A stretch of 64,000 nucleotides of DNA, from positions 193,501-257,500 of the forward strand of contig NZ_FOSL01000003.1 of assembly GCF_900114255.1 (NCBI RefSeq), written 5' to 3'. Made by a program: the position numbers and the translations under genes. Below the pieces are notes generated by a model. It searched no databases and was not told the origin of the DNA. It saw nothing but the letters and a program-made list of their open reading frames with translations. Origin of the DNA: Neomesorhizobium albiziae (GTDB taxonomy: Bacteria > Pseudomonadota > Alphaproteobacteria > Rhizobiales > Rhizobiaceae). Below, one piece after another: positions 17,618 through 25,308 of this stretch; the first letter of the stretch is position 1; each line of letters starts with the position of its first letter.

Positions 17618-18229
17618 TCAGATGCCCTCGCCCGCCAATTCTTCGGAAAGCTCGGACACCTCGTTCTGCGCGCTGCGCATCATCGGATAGATTTCAAGCA
17701 CGCGTTGATAGGCATCGAGCGCCAGCTGCTTGCGGCCGGTGGTCTTCATGATTTCGGCCATGCCGGACAAGGCGCCGAAATGGCGCGGTTCCAATTCCAG
17801 CGTCCGCTCGATGTCGGCCATCGACTTGCCGAAGTTCTGCATCATGAAATGCACGGTGGCGCGGCGGTTCCAGCCTTCCGCGTAGGTTGGCTGCAGCACG
17901 ATCACCTGGTCGAGAAAGTCCAGCGCCACATCGAATTTCTTGGCTTCCATCGCCTGGCTTGCCCATTGCATCATCAGGTCGACCGAGGCGCTGCCCGATT
18001 TGAACCATTCCTGCCAGATCCTGCCGGCGATGCGCTCGGCCGCCTTTTCGTTGCGCTCGCGCTTGAGCTCGCTGAAAAGCTCGTCGAGGCGGCTGCCGAC
18101 CTTTTCTTCGGCCAGCGGCTTGGCCTCCTGCTGGGCGGGTGGTTCCTGCTGAATGGGAAGTTCTTCGGCGAAAGCCGGAAACGCGGCGCCGAATGTCAGG
18201 GCAGTAGCCAATGCAAAAACGCTCCGCAT
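17618..18229 (-). CDS. Exported tetratricopeptide-repeat protein
   Basis: This 203-residue protein has a signal peptide (cleavage after AFA, about residue 21), a Gln/Pro-rich linker and TPR-like repeats from about 90: FDVALDFLDQVIVLQPTYAE, FGKSMADIERTLELEPRHF and KQLALDAYQRVLEIYP. TPRs mediate protein-protein contacts, here in the periplasm. No enzymatic domain is present. It stands between the hydrolase gene and a mosaic hairpin element. Confidence 0.82.
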   Translation of the reverse strand: MRSVFALATALTFGAAFPAFAEELPIQQEPPAQQEAKPLAEEKVGSRLDELFSELKRERNEKAAERIAGRIWQEWFKSGSASVDLMMQWASQAMEAKKFDVALDFLDQVIVLQPTYAEGWNRRATVHFMMQNFGKSMADIERTLELEPRHFGALSGMAEIMKTTGRKQLALDAYQRVLEIYPMMRSAQNEVSELSEELAGEGI

Positions 18230-18308
18230 ATGCGGGAATCTATCCCCGCATCGCGGAACGTCAAACTGAATTTCGCGTGAGAGAAGGGCGGAGTGCGTTC
18301 AGAGATTG

Positions 18309-18388
18309 AGCCGGGCATTCCGCTCTATCTCTTGTTTAGCCGCATTTGTGCGACGCCAGGCGATTCCGCCTGGCTGCAAAATGCTCTA
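18309..18388. repeat. Mosaic hairpin element (GANTC-loop family), copy 1
   Basis: The copy contains the GCATTCCGCTCT half of hairpin one, the constant linker TTTAGCCGCATTTGTGCGAC, and hairpin two, GCCAGGCG-ATTC-CGCCTGGC, followed by TGCAAAATGCTC. Other copies are at 32866-33025 (two), 45142 and 57023. It ends 8 bp from the rpmJ stop codon. Confidence 0.8.
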
Positions 18389-18396
18389 ACGCCCGA

Positions 18397-18522
18397 TCAG
18401 CCCTGGCGGGCCTTGTAGCGCGGCGCAGTCTTGTTGATGATGTAGATGCGGCCCTTGCGGCGAACCAGCTGGTTGTCGCGGTGGCGGCCCTTGAGAGCCT
18501 TGAGCGAATTCTTGATCTTCAT
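18397..18522 (-). CDS. rpmJ: 50S ribosomal protein L36 (cysteine-free form)
   Basis: This 41-residue gene encodes the small 50S subunit protein bL36: it starts [20 protein letters not shown], continues with [20 protein letters not shown], and ends in Gly. It is the C-minus form lacking the zinc-binding cysteines, as usual in Alphaproteobacteria, and its length is right for that type. The stop codon lies just downstream of the mosaic hairpin element. Confidence 0.95.
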   Translation of the reverse strand: MKIKNSLKALKGRHRDNQLVRRKGRIYIINKTAPRYKARQG

Positions 18523-18687
18523 TGTCTTGCCCGTCGAATGGGCCCTCGTCCGGGCCGAACTGAAAGGCGCGCCCGAAGACGCGCCGAATTTGTGAGAGGC
18601 TCATAAACGAGGTCACTTGCCCGTGTCAACCGCCGGAAGCCCTCACTGGAGCGGAATGCGGGCGATTCTGCCCGGCTTGCATATACC

Positions 18688-19800
18688 TTAGGTCCCCGTC
18701 GCCTTCGTTGCCCTGGGAGCGGTCCGTTTCTTCAGGCGCGTGAAATGGCCCATTTTGCGGCCTACCCGCGCCTCGACCTTGCCATAGAGGTGCAGCACGA
18801 GATTGGGTTCGGCGAGCAGCGCTTCCGCACGGCCGATATCGTTGCCGATCAGATTTTCCATCACGCAGTCGGAATGGCGCACGGTCGCGCCGAGCGGCAG
18901 CCCGGCGATTGCGCGGATATGCTGCTCGAACTGCGAAATGCCGCATGCAGCCTCGGTCCAGTGGCCGGAATTGTGGACACGCGGCGCGATCTCGTTGACC
19001 AGCAGGCTGCCGTCCTTCAAGGCGAAAAACTCGACCCCGATCACCCCGACATAGTCGAGCGCCTTGAGGATCGTAAAGGCCGCATCGCGCGCCGCCCGCG
19101 CCGTCGCAGCCGGCAGGCTCGCCGGAACGGTCGATGTATGGAGGATGCCGGCGCGATGGATATTCTCGGCCGGGTCGTAGGCGGCCATGGAGCCGTCGCG
19201 GCCCCGCGCCGCGATCACCGAGATTTCGCGCCTGAAGGAAACGAAGGCCTCCAGCACGAGCGGCACGGCCCCCATGGCGGCAAAGGTGCCGGAAACGTCG
19301 TCGCCGCCGACATCGCGAAAGGCGCGCTGGCCCTTGCCGTCGTAGCCCATGCGGCGCGTCTTCAGGATTCCGGCGCCCGAAAATGCCTTCAGGGCATCGA
19401 TCAGCTGCCGGTCGTTATCCACAGGACGATAGTCCGCTGTGGATATGCCGATGCCGTTGAGGAACGATTTCTCGACCACGCGGTCCTGGCTGACCTCCAG
19501 CGCCTTGGCCGGCGGAAACACCGGCGCGTCGGCGGAAAGCACTGCCGTCGAAGCCACCGGCACGTTCTCGAACTCGTAGGTGATGACGTCGCTTTCGCGC
19601 GCCAGCTCGGCCAGCCCGTAAGCGTCATCGTAGGCGGCGATGATCTGCCGGTTGGCGACCTGCGCGGCTGGGCAATCGCTCTGCGGCTCAAGCACCACCG
19701 TGCGGTAACCGAGCCGGGCGGCGGCCATCGCCAGCATGCGGCCGAGCTGGCCGCCGCCGATGATGCCGATCGTTGAGCCGGCGGGCAGCGCGGCGCTCAT
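18688..19800 (-). CDS. purK: N5-carboxyaminoimidazole ribonucleotide synthase PurK
   Basis: This 370-residue ATP-grasp enzyme makes N5-CAIR from AIR, bicarbonate and ATP in purine biosynthesis. The N-terminal [25 protein letters not shown], the glycine-rich [10 protein letters not shown] loop, [11 protein letters not shown] and the C-terminal [18 protein letters not shown] are diagnostic. Its ATG overlaps the purE stop by 4 bp, so PurE and PurK are translationally coupled and act in sequence. Confidence 0.97.
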   Translation of the reverse strand: MSAALPAGSTIGIIGGGQLGRMLAMAAARLGYRTVVLEPQSDCPAAQVANRQIIAAYDDAYGLAELARESDVITYEFENVPVASTAVLSADAPVFPPAKALEVSQDRVVEKSFLNGIGISTADYRPVDNDRQLIDALKAFSGAGILKTRRMGYDGKGQRAFRDVGGDDVSGTFAAMGAVPLVLEAFVSFRREISVIAARGRDGSMAAYDPAENIHRAGILHTSTVPASLPAATARAARDAAFTILKALDYVGVIGVEFFALKDGSLLVNEIAPRVHNSGHWTEAACGISQFEQHIRAIAGLPLGATVRHSDCVMENLIGNDIGRAEALLAEPNLVLHLYGKVEARVGRKMGHFTRLKKRTAPRATKATGT

Positions 19801-20294
19801 GCCGGGTCCGAGGGTGTTTCGGCGACTTTCGCCGTCTGTTCGGCGCGCCAGGCCTCGAGCCTGCCGGCCAGCGCGTCGTCGCCAAGCGCAAGGACCGCGG
19901 CGGCGAGTAGTGCGGCGTTGATGGCGCCGGGCTTGCCGATCGCCAGCGTGCCGACTGGGATGCCGCCCGGCATCTGCACGATCGACAGCAGCGAATCCTG
20001 GCCAGACAACGCCTTTGATTCCACGGGCACGCCAAACACCGGCAGCGCCGTCATCGCCGCTGTCATGCCGGGCAGGTGCGCAGCGCCCCCGGCGCCGGCG
20101 ATGATGACCTTGAAGCCCTCCGCCTTGGCGCCATGCGCGAATTCGTAGAGCCGCTGCGGCGTGCGGTGGGCCGAGACGATGCGGCTGTCATAGGGAACGC
20201 CAAGCGCTGCAAGCGTGTCGGCGGCGTGTTTCATCGTCGCCCAGTCGGACTGGCTGCCCATGATGATGGCGACATCGGCGCGTTGTTTTGCCAC
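19797..20294 (-). CDS. purE: N5-carboxyaminoimidazole ribonucleotide mutase PurE
   Basis: This 165-residue protein (class I PurE) converts N5-CAIR to CAIR. The signature [46 protein letters not shown] and [14 protein letters not shown] are all present. The start chosen is GTG 20294, with GGGGA upstream and a protein beginning [11 protein letters not shown]; an ATG at 20327 has no Shine-Dalgarno sequence. Downstream overlap with purK is the usual purEK arrangement. Confidence 0.95.
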   Translation of the reverse strand: MAKQRADVAIIMGSQSDWATMKHAADTLAALGVPYDSRIVSAHRTPQRLYEFAHGAKAEGFKVIIAGAGGAAHLPGMTAAMTALPVFGVPVESKALSGQDSLLSIVQMPGGIPVGTLAIGKPGAINAALLAAAVLALGDDALAGRLEAWRAEQTAKVAETPSDPA

Positions 20295-20420
20295 GGCATT
20301 TCCCCGACACGAAGGAAGTGGGCGCATTAGCTGAGTTTGGCTGTCATCGCAAGGATCGCCGGCCAATCTGCCGAAGCGCGGCGCGAGCCCGCCTCGAAAC
20401 TCGCTCACGCGAGACGGCTG

Positions 20421-20505
20421 GTGGTGATTTCGGAAACCGAAGCGGAGCGTACTTATAGTACGTGAGAACCGGAAGCGCAGAAAACGCCGGCAGGTGGCCG
20501 CGCGA
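20421..20505. repeat. Dispersed element related to 35663-35792
   Basis: The minus strand reads CGGCGTTTTCTGCGCTTCCGG and later TACGCTCCGCTTCGGTTTCC. The plus strand at 35700-35760 has nearly the same stretches with about 12 bp fewer between them. It contains an inner ACGTACTATAAGTACG-like near palindrome. It fills the gap between purE and the DUF465 gene. Confidence 0.6.
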
Positions 20506-20525
20506 GTAGTGTTTCCAAGCGCGCC

Positions 20526-20729
20526 TCAGGCGATGATGTCGGGAATGATCTTGTCCTCGAGATTCTTCAGCTTGTCCTTGAGGACAAGTTTCTTCTTTTT
20601 CATGCGCTGAATTTGCAGGGGATCGCAGCCGGTGGCGATCATTGCTTCAATCGCAGCGTCGAAGTCCGCGTGCTCTTGTTTCAACCGTGCAAACTCGAGA
20701 CGAACCTCGGCCTTTTCCTGATCCGACAT
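20526..20729 (-). CDS. DUF465 family protein (YdcH-like)
   Basis: This 67-residue, highly charged helical protein has the DUF465 pattern: LEFARLKQEHADFDAAIEAM, then a CDPLQIQRMKKKKLVLKDKL helix. It probably forms a coiled coil. No function is established for the family. ATG 20729 is preferred over longer upstream frames because of position and composition. A second DUF465 gene starts divergently 230 bp away. Confidence 0.85.
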   Translation of the reverse strand: MSDQEKAEVRLEFARLKQEHADFDAAIEAMIATGCDPLQIQRMKKKKLVLKDKLKNLEDKIIPDIIA

Positions 20730-20959
20730 ACTTACCGTCTGTGAGTCTCCGGCGCCCAAATCGCGCCATTCCGGGCGGGTCCGGAAATCTTGATTCCGGC
20801 GCCGCGCTATTACCACATTTCAGGCTGACAGGAAATGCTACTACGTTGAAATCGACTCGCAGGCGATGAGGTGGCAAAGTATCGCCATCCGTCACGCTGG
20901 CTTCAGCGGTGGAACTCCGTGACGGTTGCCTCGAGGAACCATGAAAGGGAGAACCAATC

Positions 20960-21139
20960 ATGTCGCTTGCCAACCATCTTGAAGAACTTCAGCGCAAACA
21001 CGGTGATATTGAACGCGAGATCGACGAAGCCCTGCTGCATCCGTCGGTCGACGATCTCGAAATCGTGAAGCTGAAGCGTCGCAAGCTGGCACTCAAGGAC
21101 GAGATTGAAAAGTTGAGGTCCCAACCCACCACGCACTGA
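20960..21139 (+). CDS. DUF465 family protein (second copy, divergent)
   Basis: This 59-residue protein reads MSLANHLEELQRKHGDIERE and then DDLEIVKLKRRKLALKDEIE. It has the same helix-turn-helix hairpin layout as the DUF465 protein encoded divergently at 20526, including the K-L-x-L-K-D-x-I/L core near the C-terminus. GGGAGA lies 5 bp before the ATG. The two proteins could interact, as both are predicted coiled coils, but that is inference. Confidence 0.85.
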   Translation: MSLANHLEELQRKHGDIEREIDEALLHPSVDDLEIVKLKRRKLALKDEIEKLRSQPTTH

Positions 21140-21314
21140 ATGGGGCTGACATAGCCGGAACACCGGCGCGGAAATTGTTGGCGGCGGCGCCGTGTGTGCC
21201 GCCGGGGGTGTGGATGGTTTTTTGAAAAGTGGTGATCCACCTGCAGCTGCCCGCGGCAGACGACAGCGTGTTGCAACCTTCAGGTTGGCTTCGCGCACTT
21301 CACATTTTGATACG

Positions 21315-21358
21315 CAGGTCGCTGTCCGCAAAACCGCTGCACACTTTTGAGCGACCTG
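21315..21358. repeat. Dispersed hairpin (CAGGTCGCT arms)
   Basis: Arms CAGGTCGCT and AGCGACCTG surround the AAACCGCTGCACACTTT core also seen at 4797 and 55500. It ends 12 bp from the ArsR stop codon. Confidence 0.65.
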
Positions 21359-21370
21359 GCTCCAAATGCT

Positions 21371-21634
21371 TCAATTTTCCCAGAACTGATCCAGCCAGAT
21401 GTTGAGATGCATGAAGCCGGCCGTGCTGACGGCGTAGAAACGCTTCGTGCCTTCCGAGCGCGCGCTGACCAGCCCGGCGTCGAGCAGCACCTTGAGATGC
21501 TGGGAAACCGCCGGGCGCGACACCGGCAGCCCCGCCGCCAGCTGGTTCACGGTTTTCGGCCCGCGCCGCAATTCCTCCAGCAAATAGCGGCGATTGGCAT
21601 CAGCAATGGCGATGAAGGCATCGGCAGGGCTCAT
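21371..21634 (-). CDS. ArsR family winged-helix regulator
   Basis: This 87-residue protein is a minimal ArsR-type winged helix: DAFIAIADANRRYLLEELRR, then PVSRPAVSQHLKVLLDAGLV as the recognition helix and GTKRFYAVS as the wing. No metal-binding cysteines are present, so the signal is probably not a soft metal. ATG 21634 has AAGG upstream. It lies 31 bp downstream of the MFS gene on the same strand and may regulate it. Confidence 0.87.
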   Translation of the reverse strand: MSPADAFIAIADANRRYLLEELRRGPKTVNQLAAGLPVSRPAVSQHLKVLLDAGLVSARSEGTKRFYAVSTAGFMHLNIWLDQFWEN

Positions 21635-21665
21635 CCAACCTTTGTGAGGCAAAGCCTCGCGAATC

Positions 21666-22913
21666 TCAACTGCCTTGTTCGGCTTCGCCGCGCGGGTCGA
21701 GCCTGAGCGATTCGGGCGTTACCGCGCGATCGGCAGGCAGCGACTTGAACGCCTCGCGATCCTCGACCGGCACCGGGGCGCGCTTGCTGACCCGCACCAC
21801 CGTGTAGACGGCGAGCGAGGCATGCGCGAGCGCGGTGGCCAGGAACAGGCTTTCCGGCGTCAGGCTTCCCATCAGCACAGCACCCAGCACCGGGCCGATC
21901 ATGGTGCCGAAACCGTAGAGCAGCAAAAGCCCGCCCGAAACCTTGACGAAATCTTCGGGCGCGGCGTGGTCGTTGGCATGCGCCACCGCCAGCGAATAGA
22001 GCGTGTAGGCGAGCGCGCCATAGGCTGCCGTCATGGCGATGACGAACGCCGCCGTGCGCGGCGCGGCGACGAAGATCGACAGCGCGAACAGCGCCGAGCC
22101 GAGGGCAGCGCCAGCCAGCACGTAACGGCGGTCGGTCTTGTCGGAAAGCCGGCCGACCGGCATCTGCATGGCGGCCCCCGCAACCACCACCAGGCTCATC
22201 ATCAGCGCGATCTCCGCCGTCGAGATGCCGATACGGGCGCCGTAGACCGCGCCCAGCGTTCCCCAGGCGCCGTTGGCGACGCCGACCAGCAGGCAGCCGA
22301 CGAAGGAAACCGGCGAATTGGCGTAAAGGCCCTTGAGGTCGAGCGACACATCCTGAAGCGGCTTCGGCGTCGCCGCCGAAGACACGGCGGTCGGGATCAG
22401 CGAGCAGCAGAAGAAGATGCCCGCCACCATGAACAGCGATGCCTGTTTCACGTCGCCGGCGGCGACGATCATCTGCCCGGCCATGATCGAGGCGTAGGTC
22501 ACCATCATGTAGAGGCCAAACACCGTGCCCCGGTTCTCGTTGGTCGCCCGCTCGTTCAGCCAGCTCTCGATGACCATGAAGGCGCCGGCCATGGTGAAGC
22601 CGGTGCCGGCCCGCAGCAATATCCACACCGGCGCGTTGATGATCAGTCCGGTCAAAAGCGCGATGATGGCGCCGGAAGCCGCGAAGGCGCCGAATGCCCT
22701 GACATGGCCGACCTTGCGCACCAGCCGCGGCGCAAAGAAGCAGCCGGCGACGAAGCCGCCCGCCCAGGCGGTGCCGAGCAGGCCGAGCGATGCCGTGGAA
22801 AATCCTTCCTCCTGCCCGCGCAAGGGCAACAGCAGGCCATGCAGGCCCGACGCCGCCAGGAGGAAAGCGGTGCCGCGCAGCAGCGAGAGTATCGGTCTGT
22901 AGGTTGCGAACAT
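21666..22913 (-). CDS. MFS transporter
   Basis: This 415-residue protein has about 12 hydrophobic segments and MFS hallmarks: a Gly-rich first helix, FFAPRLVRKVGHVR in the loop 2-3 position, FMVIESWLNERATNENRG and PVGRLSDKTDRRYV in the second half. The ESWLN...RG motif resembles the YcaD-like branch. The substrate is unknown. The C-terminal tail after about 375 is soluble. It precedes the ArsR gene in a probable operon. Confidence 0.88.
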   Translation of the reverse strand: MFATYRPILSLLRGTAFLLAASGLHGLLLPLRGQEEGFSTASLGLLGTAWAGGFVAGCFFAPRLVRKVGHVRAFGAFAASGAIIALLTGLIINAPVWILLRAGTGFTMAGAFMVIESWLNERATNENRGTVFGLYMMVTYASIMAGQMIVAAGDVKQASLFMVAGIFFCCSLIPTAVSSAATPKPLQDVSLDLKGLYANSPVSFVGCLLVGVANGAWGTLGAVYGARIGISTAEIALMMSLVVVAGAAMQMPVGRLSDKTDRRYVLAGAALGSALFALSIFVAAPRTAAFVIAMTAAYGALAYTLYSLAVAHANDHAAPEDFVKVSGGLLLLYGFGTMIGPVLGAVLMGSLTPESLFLATALAHASLAVYTVVRVSKRAPVPVEDREAFKSLPADRAVTPESLRLDPRGEAEQGS

Positions 22914-22978
22914 GCTTCTATCCGGCAGGGGGAGCTCTGAAAGATCGCGACGCCTTGTCTTTTCGGCGGCGCGGCGGA

Positions 22979-23173
22979 TCAGTTTCGGCGAAACAGCGCT
23001 TCGGCCGCGGCTTTCGTGCTGCCCTTCGATTTCAGCTCCGCTTGCAGCCGTTCGATCTCGGCGGTCAGCTGCACGATGCGTTCCTCCAGTTCGCCGACCG
23101 ACAGCAGCGAAAGGTCCTGCCCGATTTCATGCACGCGCTTGGGTTTTGTCGGTTCGTCGTCGAAGATGGCCAT
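22979..23173 (-). CDS. DUF1192 family protein
   Basis: This 64-residue protein begins MAIFDDEPTKPKRVHEIGQD and continues with LSVGELEERIVQLTAEIERL, the DUF1192 signature, ending in an Ala-rich LFRRN. It is small, acidic at the front and probably a coiled coil. GGGAG lies 6 bp before ATG 23173. Its function is unknown. Confidence 0.88.
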   Translation of the reverse strand: MAIFDDEPTKPKRVHEIGQDLSLLSVGELEERIVQLTAEIERLQAELKSKGSTKAAAEALFRRN

Positions 23174-23273
23174 CGGAACGCTCCCGTTTGCATGATTTGT
23201 GCGAAAGAATACATACGAGGGTATGCTTGACGCAAATGCCGGGGGCCGGCTCGCAATTCGGAGAGGAAGCACG

Positions 23274-24284
23274 ATGGCACACGACACCAACATCCCGGCG
23301 AAAATGACCGCTATCGCGATCTCGCAGCCCGGCGGGCCGCTGGTGCTGAAGCCCGAAAAGCGCGACGTACCGACGCCGGGCCCCGGCCAGATCTTGATTC
23401 GGGTGCGGGCCGCCGGCGTCAACCGGCCGGATATACTGCAGCGCCGGGGCACCTATCCGCCGCCGGCTGGCGCGTCGGACCTGCCAGGCCTCGAAGTCGC
23501 GGGCGAGGTCGCGGCCACTGGCGAAGGAGCGACGCGCTGGCGCGTCGGCGACCGCGTCTGCGCGCTGACGCCGGGCGGCGGCTATGCCGAGTTCTGCCTC
23601 GTCCATGAAAGCAACGCGCTGCCGGTGCCCTCCGGCTTCACCTTCACCGAGGCGGCCGCGTTGCCGGAAACCTTCTTCACCGTCTGGCACAATGTGTATG
23701 AACGCGGCGCCCTGAAGAAGGGCGAGACCCTGCTCGTCCATGGCGGCTCGTCCGGCATCGGCACCACGGCGATCCAGCTCGGCTCGGCGTTCGGCGCCTT
23801 TGTCATCGCCACCGCCGGTTCCGAAGACAAATGCGCCGCCTGCCTGAAGCTCGGCGCCGACCGCGCCGTCAACTACCATCGCCAGGACTTCGTCGAGGTC
23901 GTCGCGGAGGCGACGCAAGGGCGCGGCGCGGACGTCATCCTCGACATGGTGGCGGGCGACTATGTCGGGCGCAACTACCAGGCCGCCGCCGTCGACGGCC
24001 GCATCGTGCAGATCGCCACCCAGTCCGGCCCCGTCGCCGCCGCCGATTTTTCCAAGCTGATGGTCAAGCGCCTGACCCACACGGGCTCGACGCTGCGGCC
24101 GCGCACGACCGAGTTCAAGGCAGGCATCGCCGCGGCTCTCGAGGCGCAGGTCTGGCCGCTGCTCGCCACCCGTCGCGTCGCGCCGGTGATGGACATGATC
24201 TACCCGCTGCGCGAGGCCTGGCGGGCGCACGAACGCATGGAGGAAGGCCACCACATCGGCAAGATCGTGCTCGACGTGACGTAG
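23274..24284 (+). CDS. NAD(P)H quinone oxidoreductase, PIG3-type
   Basis: This 336-residue zinc-independent MDR enzyme reduces quinones or similar acceptors with NADPH. Landmarks are ILIRVRAAGVNRPDILQRRG, the GLEVAGEV segment, LVHGGSSGIGTTAIQLG (nucleotide-binding loop) and ADVILDMVAGDY. The C-terminal HIGKIVLDV ending is typical. ATG 23274 is preceded by GGAGAGGAAG. It diverges from the DUF1192 gene, with about 100 bp shared for promoters. Confidence 0.9.
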   Translation: MAHDTNIPAKMTAIAISQPGGPLVLKPEKRDVPTPGPGQILIRVRAAGVNRPDILQRRGTYPPPAGASDLPGLEVAGEVAATGEGATRWRVGDRVCALTPGGGYAEFCLVHESNALPVPSGFTFTEAAALPETFFTVWHNVYERGALKKGETLLVHGGSSGIGTTAIQLGSAFGAFVIATAGSEDKCAACLKLGADRAVNYHRQDFVEVVAEATQGRGADVILDMVAGDYVGRNYQAAAVDGRIVQIATQSGPVAAADFSKLMVKRLTHTGSTLRPRTTEFKAGIAAALEAQVWPLLATRRVAPVMDMIYPLREAWRAHERMEEGHHIGKIVLDVT

Positions 24285-24398
24285 TTCCAGGCCCCATTGT
24301 GCAATGCACAAAACGCATCCCGGCCATGCAAAAGAATCCATTCAAGTTCCCCGGCGTCATGACCATATCACCGCCATCGAACACGAATGGAGGGACAG

Positions 24399-24539
24399 AT
24401 GAACCTGGTCCGCACTTTGAAGAACTGGCGCCGTTACAACGAGACGGTGCGTGAACTGAGCCGCCTGAACAACCGTGAACTGAGCGATGTCGGCATTTCC
24501 CGCTCGGACATCGAACGGGTCGCCCGCTCGGCGATCTGA
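24399..24539 (+). CDS. DUF1127 small protein
   Basis: This 46-residue protein (MNLVRTLKNWRRYNETVREL and then SRLNNRELSDVGISRSDIER) matches the DUF1127 pattern of small arginine-rich rhizobial proteins. Some members link phosphate and carbon metabolism or bind RNA. GGAGGG lies 5 bp before the ATG. A second, more divergent small protein of this kind is at 33051. Confidence 0.88.
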   Translation: MNLVRTLKNWRRYNETVRELSRLNNRELSDVGISRSDIERVARSAI

Positions 24540-24601
24540 TGCCCCTGCCTAAAGGCCGGCGCGTTGAGAAACGCGGCCGGTCTGCTGGCCGGGCCGGCTG
24601 A

Positions 24602-24694
24602 AAACATTGCCAAGCAGAGCCGCGTAAGTACGGAATCTCGCGATTCCGCCGCAGGCTCCAGACCCGCCGGACCGAATGGTCTGGCGGGTTTTTG
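24602..24694 (+). ncRNA. Candidate small RNA ending in a strong terminator
   Basis: Between the DUF1127 gene and the repeat region lies a non-coding stretch with a GGAATC-TCGC-GATTCC hairpin (about 24637-24652). It is followed by a rho-independent terminator (24661-24694). No open frame here is convincing. It could equally be the extended 3' UTR of the DUF1127 mRNA. No promoter was identified. Confidence 0.3.
24661..24694 (+). terminator. Rho-independent terminator
   Basis: The stem ACCCGCCGGACC / GGTCTGGCGGGT closes on a GAAT loop, with one mismatch, and is followed directly by TTTTTG. It would terminate the DUF1127 transcript or a separate small RNA. Confidence 0.8.
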
Positions 24695-24850
24695 TTTGCC
24701 CGGACGGATGGCTGCTGATCGCTGGGCACTTGGCGCCAATAATTTACTTACGAGGTGCTGAACCAGCGCCCCGCTTCCCGACTTTCTTCCACCCAATAGC
24801 CAGACCGGAAACGGGGCGTGGCAACGGAGAAGCTTGTGCTGATGAAGAAA

Positions 24851-25280
24851 CCCCCTCTCCGTCTCCCCTTCGACAAGCTCAGGGTCGACACCTCTCCCCC
24901 GCTTCGCAGGGGCGAGGAACCCAGGCTGGAGAAGCGCTGGCATCGCGGCAGCGGTTCCTCGCCCCTGCGAAGCGGGGGAGAGGTGGTTTGCGCAGCAAAC
25001 CGGAGAGGGGGTCTTAATGGACAAGCCGGCAGACCAGAGCGGAGCGAAGGCGGTCGGCCACAATGCCGCCGTCCCTCCTCCCCCTCGATGGGGGAGGTGT
25101 CGAGGCGAAGCCGAGACGGAGGGGGTGATATAGGAGGAAGTGGATATCCGCGCATCAGCCATCACCCCACCCGGCCCTGCGGGCCACCCTCCCCATCGAG
25201 GGGAGGGAGGCAGGTGGAGACCACAACGTCCCCCCTCTCCCCGTCCTTCACGGGGAGAGGGTAAGGGTGAGGGGCAGCGT
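24851..25280. repeat. Array of GC-rich palindromic elements filling the 24540-25308 gap
   Basis: At least three elements of the family seen at 809 lie side by side. The first (24851-25011) has 11-bp outer ends CCCCCTCTCCG / CGGAGAGGGGG. Inside it is a perfect 33-bp inverted repeat (24889-24921 and 24953-24985) around a 31-bp spacer. The second (about 25072-25131) has a CTCCCCCTCGATGGGGGAG hairpin. The third (about 25161-25280) has CTCCCC-ATCGAG-GGGAG and CTCTCCCCG...CGGGGAGAG hairpins. I see no gene in this gap. Confidence 0.75.
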
Positions 25281-25308
25281 CGAAATAACCGGCGCTGAAG
25301 CGATGAGC

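Noticed and set aside
24602-24694. tRNA or tmRNA gene in the gap after the DUF1127 gene
   Set aside because: No TPsiC-like GGTTCRA block, acceptor pairing or CCA end could be found.
24851-25280. Insertion sequence or CRISPR in the repeat array
   Set aside because: There is no transposase, no uniform repeat-spacer pattern and no target duplication; the units are palindromic intergenic elements.
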